NCBI GenBank assembly: GCA_024276495.1
Contig: JAJRXC010000106.1
Coordinates: 1 to 32,526, forward strand
Reading direction: 5' to 3'
DNA: 32,526 nucleotides
DNA from: Actinomycetes bacterium
GTDB taxonomy: Bacteria; Actinomycetota; Acidimicrobiia; Acidimicrobiales; Aldehydirespiratoraceae
A program made the translations under genes and the position numbers. Below the pieces are notes generated by a model. It was not told the DNA's origin, searched no databases, and saw only the letters and a program-made list of their open reading frames with translations. Positions 31,516 through 32,526 of the stretch are shown piece by piece (the first letter of the stretch is position 1; every line of letters starts with the position of its first letter).

Positions 31516-32445
31516 TCACGTCGCGGCGCGAAACGCCGCGACCAGCGCCGCCATCTTCTCCTGCGCGTCGGGGGCATCGGGGGCGATCCGTAGCGCGGCC
31601 CGGAAGTCGGTGACACCGGCTTCGACGAGCGCGGGCACACCACGCATCGTCGCGTCGTGGTCGACCCGGCCGTCGTCGTTCACGGACACCGCGAGGTTCG
31701 CCACCACCCCGATCCCGTCCGGGTCGCGGCCCTCGGCCTCCACGGCCGCCCGCATCCGGGCGATCCCGGCGGGAAGGTCGACGGCATCGGGTCCCCAGGG
31801 GATCCAGCCGGCGCCGAAACGGGCCAGGCGGCGCATCGAACGTCGGTTGACGGTCCCGCTCACCCATATCGGCACGCCTCCCGGTTGCACGGGTTTCGGC
31901 ATCTGATGGATGTCGTCGAACGAGAGCCGGTCCGTGTGCAGCGATGCTCTTGTCTCGGTCCAGAGGGTCTGGACCACCTCCAGCGTGTGATCGAGTTGGG
32001 CACCCCGGTCGGCGTAGTCGAGCCCACAGACCTCGTACTCCTCACGCTGCCATCCGACGCCCACACCCAGATCGAGCCGGCCGCCGCTGAGCACGTCGAT
32101 GGTCGCCACCGTCTTGGCCAGCACCGCGGGCCGGCGCAACGCGGCGATCAAGATGTTGGTCGAGAACCGGAGGTTGGACGTGACCGCGCAGAGGTGGGCG
32201 ATGGTGGACAGCGGTTCGAGCCAATGCCCGTCGGGCCCGGTCGGTTGACGACCTCCCGCGGTGCCGCCGGCGGCCGGATCGCCGTAGGCCTCGAGGTTCT
32301 CACCGAACGCAACATGGTCGGACAGCGCCATCCTGTCCACCCCGGCCGCGTCGGCGGCCCGAACCCGGTCGACGAGATGCCCCCAACCACCGGGATCGGC
32401 GGCAGCGAACGTGATGAGCGTCATCGAGAGCATGGGAGCCGGCAT
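31516..32445 (-). CDS. F420-dependent LLM-class oxidoreductase (TIGR03619-like)
   Basis: The 309-residue protein has the luciferase-like monooxygenase pattern: AADAAGVDRMALSDHVAFG, LSTIAHLCAVTSNLRFSTNILI, RRPAVLAKTVATIDVLSGGRLDLGVGVGWQREEYE, and VPIWVSG. The GWQREEYE and SGGRLDLGVG segments are characteristic of actinobacterial F420-type members (TIGR03619). It is expected to use reduced F420 for a hydride transfer; the substrate cannot be told. ATG 32445 is supported by GGAGGA 4-5 nt upstream. Its stop codon directly abuts the stop of the convergent carboxyltransferase (TGATCA, 31513-31518). Another minus-strand gene ends 23 nt upstream. Confidence 0.93.
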   Translation of the reverse strand: MPAPMLSMTLITFAAADPGGWGHLVDRVRAADAAGVDRMALSDHVAFGENLEAYGDPAAGGTAGGRQPTGPDGHWLEPLSTIAHLCAVTSNLRFSTNILIAALRRPAVLAKTVATIDVLSGGRLDLGVGVGWQREEYEVCGLDYADRGAQLDHTLEVVQTLWTETRASLHTDRLSFDDIHQMPKPVQPGGVPIWVSGTVNRRSMRRLARFGAGWIPWGPDAVDLPAGIARMRAAVEAEGRDPDGIGVVANLAVSVNDDGRVDHDATMRGVPALVEAGVTDFRAALRIAPDAPDAQEKMAALVAAFRAAT

Positions 32446-32468
32446 GTGTTCCTCCAGTGCGAACAGGC

Positions 32469-32526
32469 TCAGACTACGCCGCCCTTCGCGACCTCGACCC
32501 GGTCCACCATGTCGTCGGCGCCGACG
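32469..32526 (-). CDS. C-terminal end of a minus-strand gene (partial)
   Basis: The minus strand is open from the window edge to TGA at 32469-32471, reading ...VGADDMVDRVEVAKGGVV. It ends 23 nt before the LLM oxidoreductase start, a usual operon distance. Only 18 residues are visible, so no family can be given, and a chance open frame cannot be excluded. Confidence 0.4.
   Translation of the reverse strand, partial: VGADDMVDRVEVAKGGVV

Overview
The window looks like chromosomal DNA of a high-GC actinobacterium, most likely class Acidimicrobiia. This is inferred from several things together: type A RNase P RNA, a DUF222/13E12-type HNH protein, an F420-type LLM oxidoreductase, threonine-rich extracellular linkers, gene starts that mostly lack Shine-Dalgarno sequences but carry a -10 box 6-7 nt upstream (leaderless transcripts), and genes packed with ATGA/TGATG overlaps. 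I see no tRNA, IS element, phage gene or CRISPR array.

Layout. 1-1640: end of an unknown gene, a four-helix membrane protein, rnpB, and a vapBC-type toxin-antitoxin pair whose palindromic operator overlaps its -10 box. 1687-4507 (minus): two membrane-anchored secreted proteins, one with a cytosolic zinc ribbon and an extracellular repeat domain, with a decayed antitoxin-like gene between them. 4625-6585: a NarL-type two-component system. 6618-14510: a 14-bp palindrome, a promoter and a seven-gene, overlapping operon: small unknown protein, three glycosyltransferases, an ABC exporter and two APH/choline-kinase-fold phosphotransferases. It reads as a pathway that builds, phosphorylates and exports a glycoconjugate. 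14549-16223: an HNH protein and a small winged-helix protein. 20700-16211 (minus): a five-gene operon with a class A penicillin-binding protein, a coiled-coil/zinc-ribbon protein, a membrane protein, a histidine phosphatase and ArfB.

20767-21723: a Gfo/Idh/MocA-like oxidoreductase. 21844-27464: two paralogous lipoproteins, a membrane-fusion protein with a peptidoglycan-binding domain and about three inserted Calx-beta domains, and a MacB-type ATPase and permease, all coupled; this should be a cell-wall-spanning ABC export machine. 27469-29223 (minus): a BcsA-like GT2 protein with degraded catalytic motifs and an intact PilZ domain. 29308-29577: cold-shock protein and terminator. 29695-31515: a biotin-carrier/carboxyltransferase fusion. 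31516-32445 (minus): LLM oxidoreductase, preceded by the tail of another minus-strand gene.

The two most interesting units are the two-component-system/glycan operon (4655-14510) and the Calx-beta membrane-fusion exporter operon (21844-27464). All family calls come from reading motifs; no database search was run.
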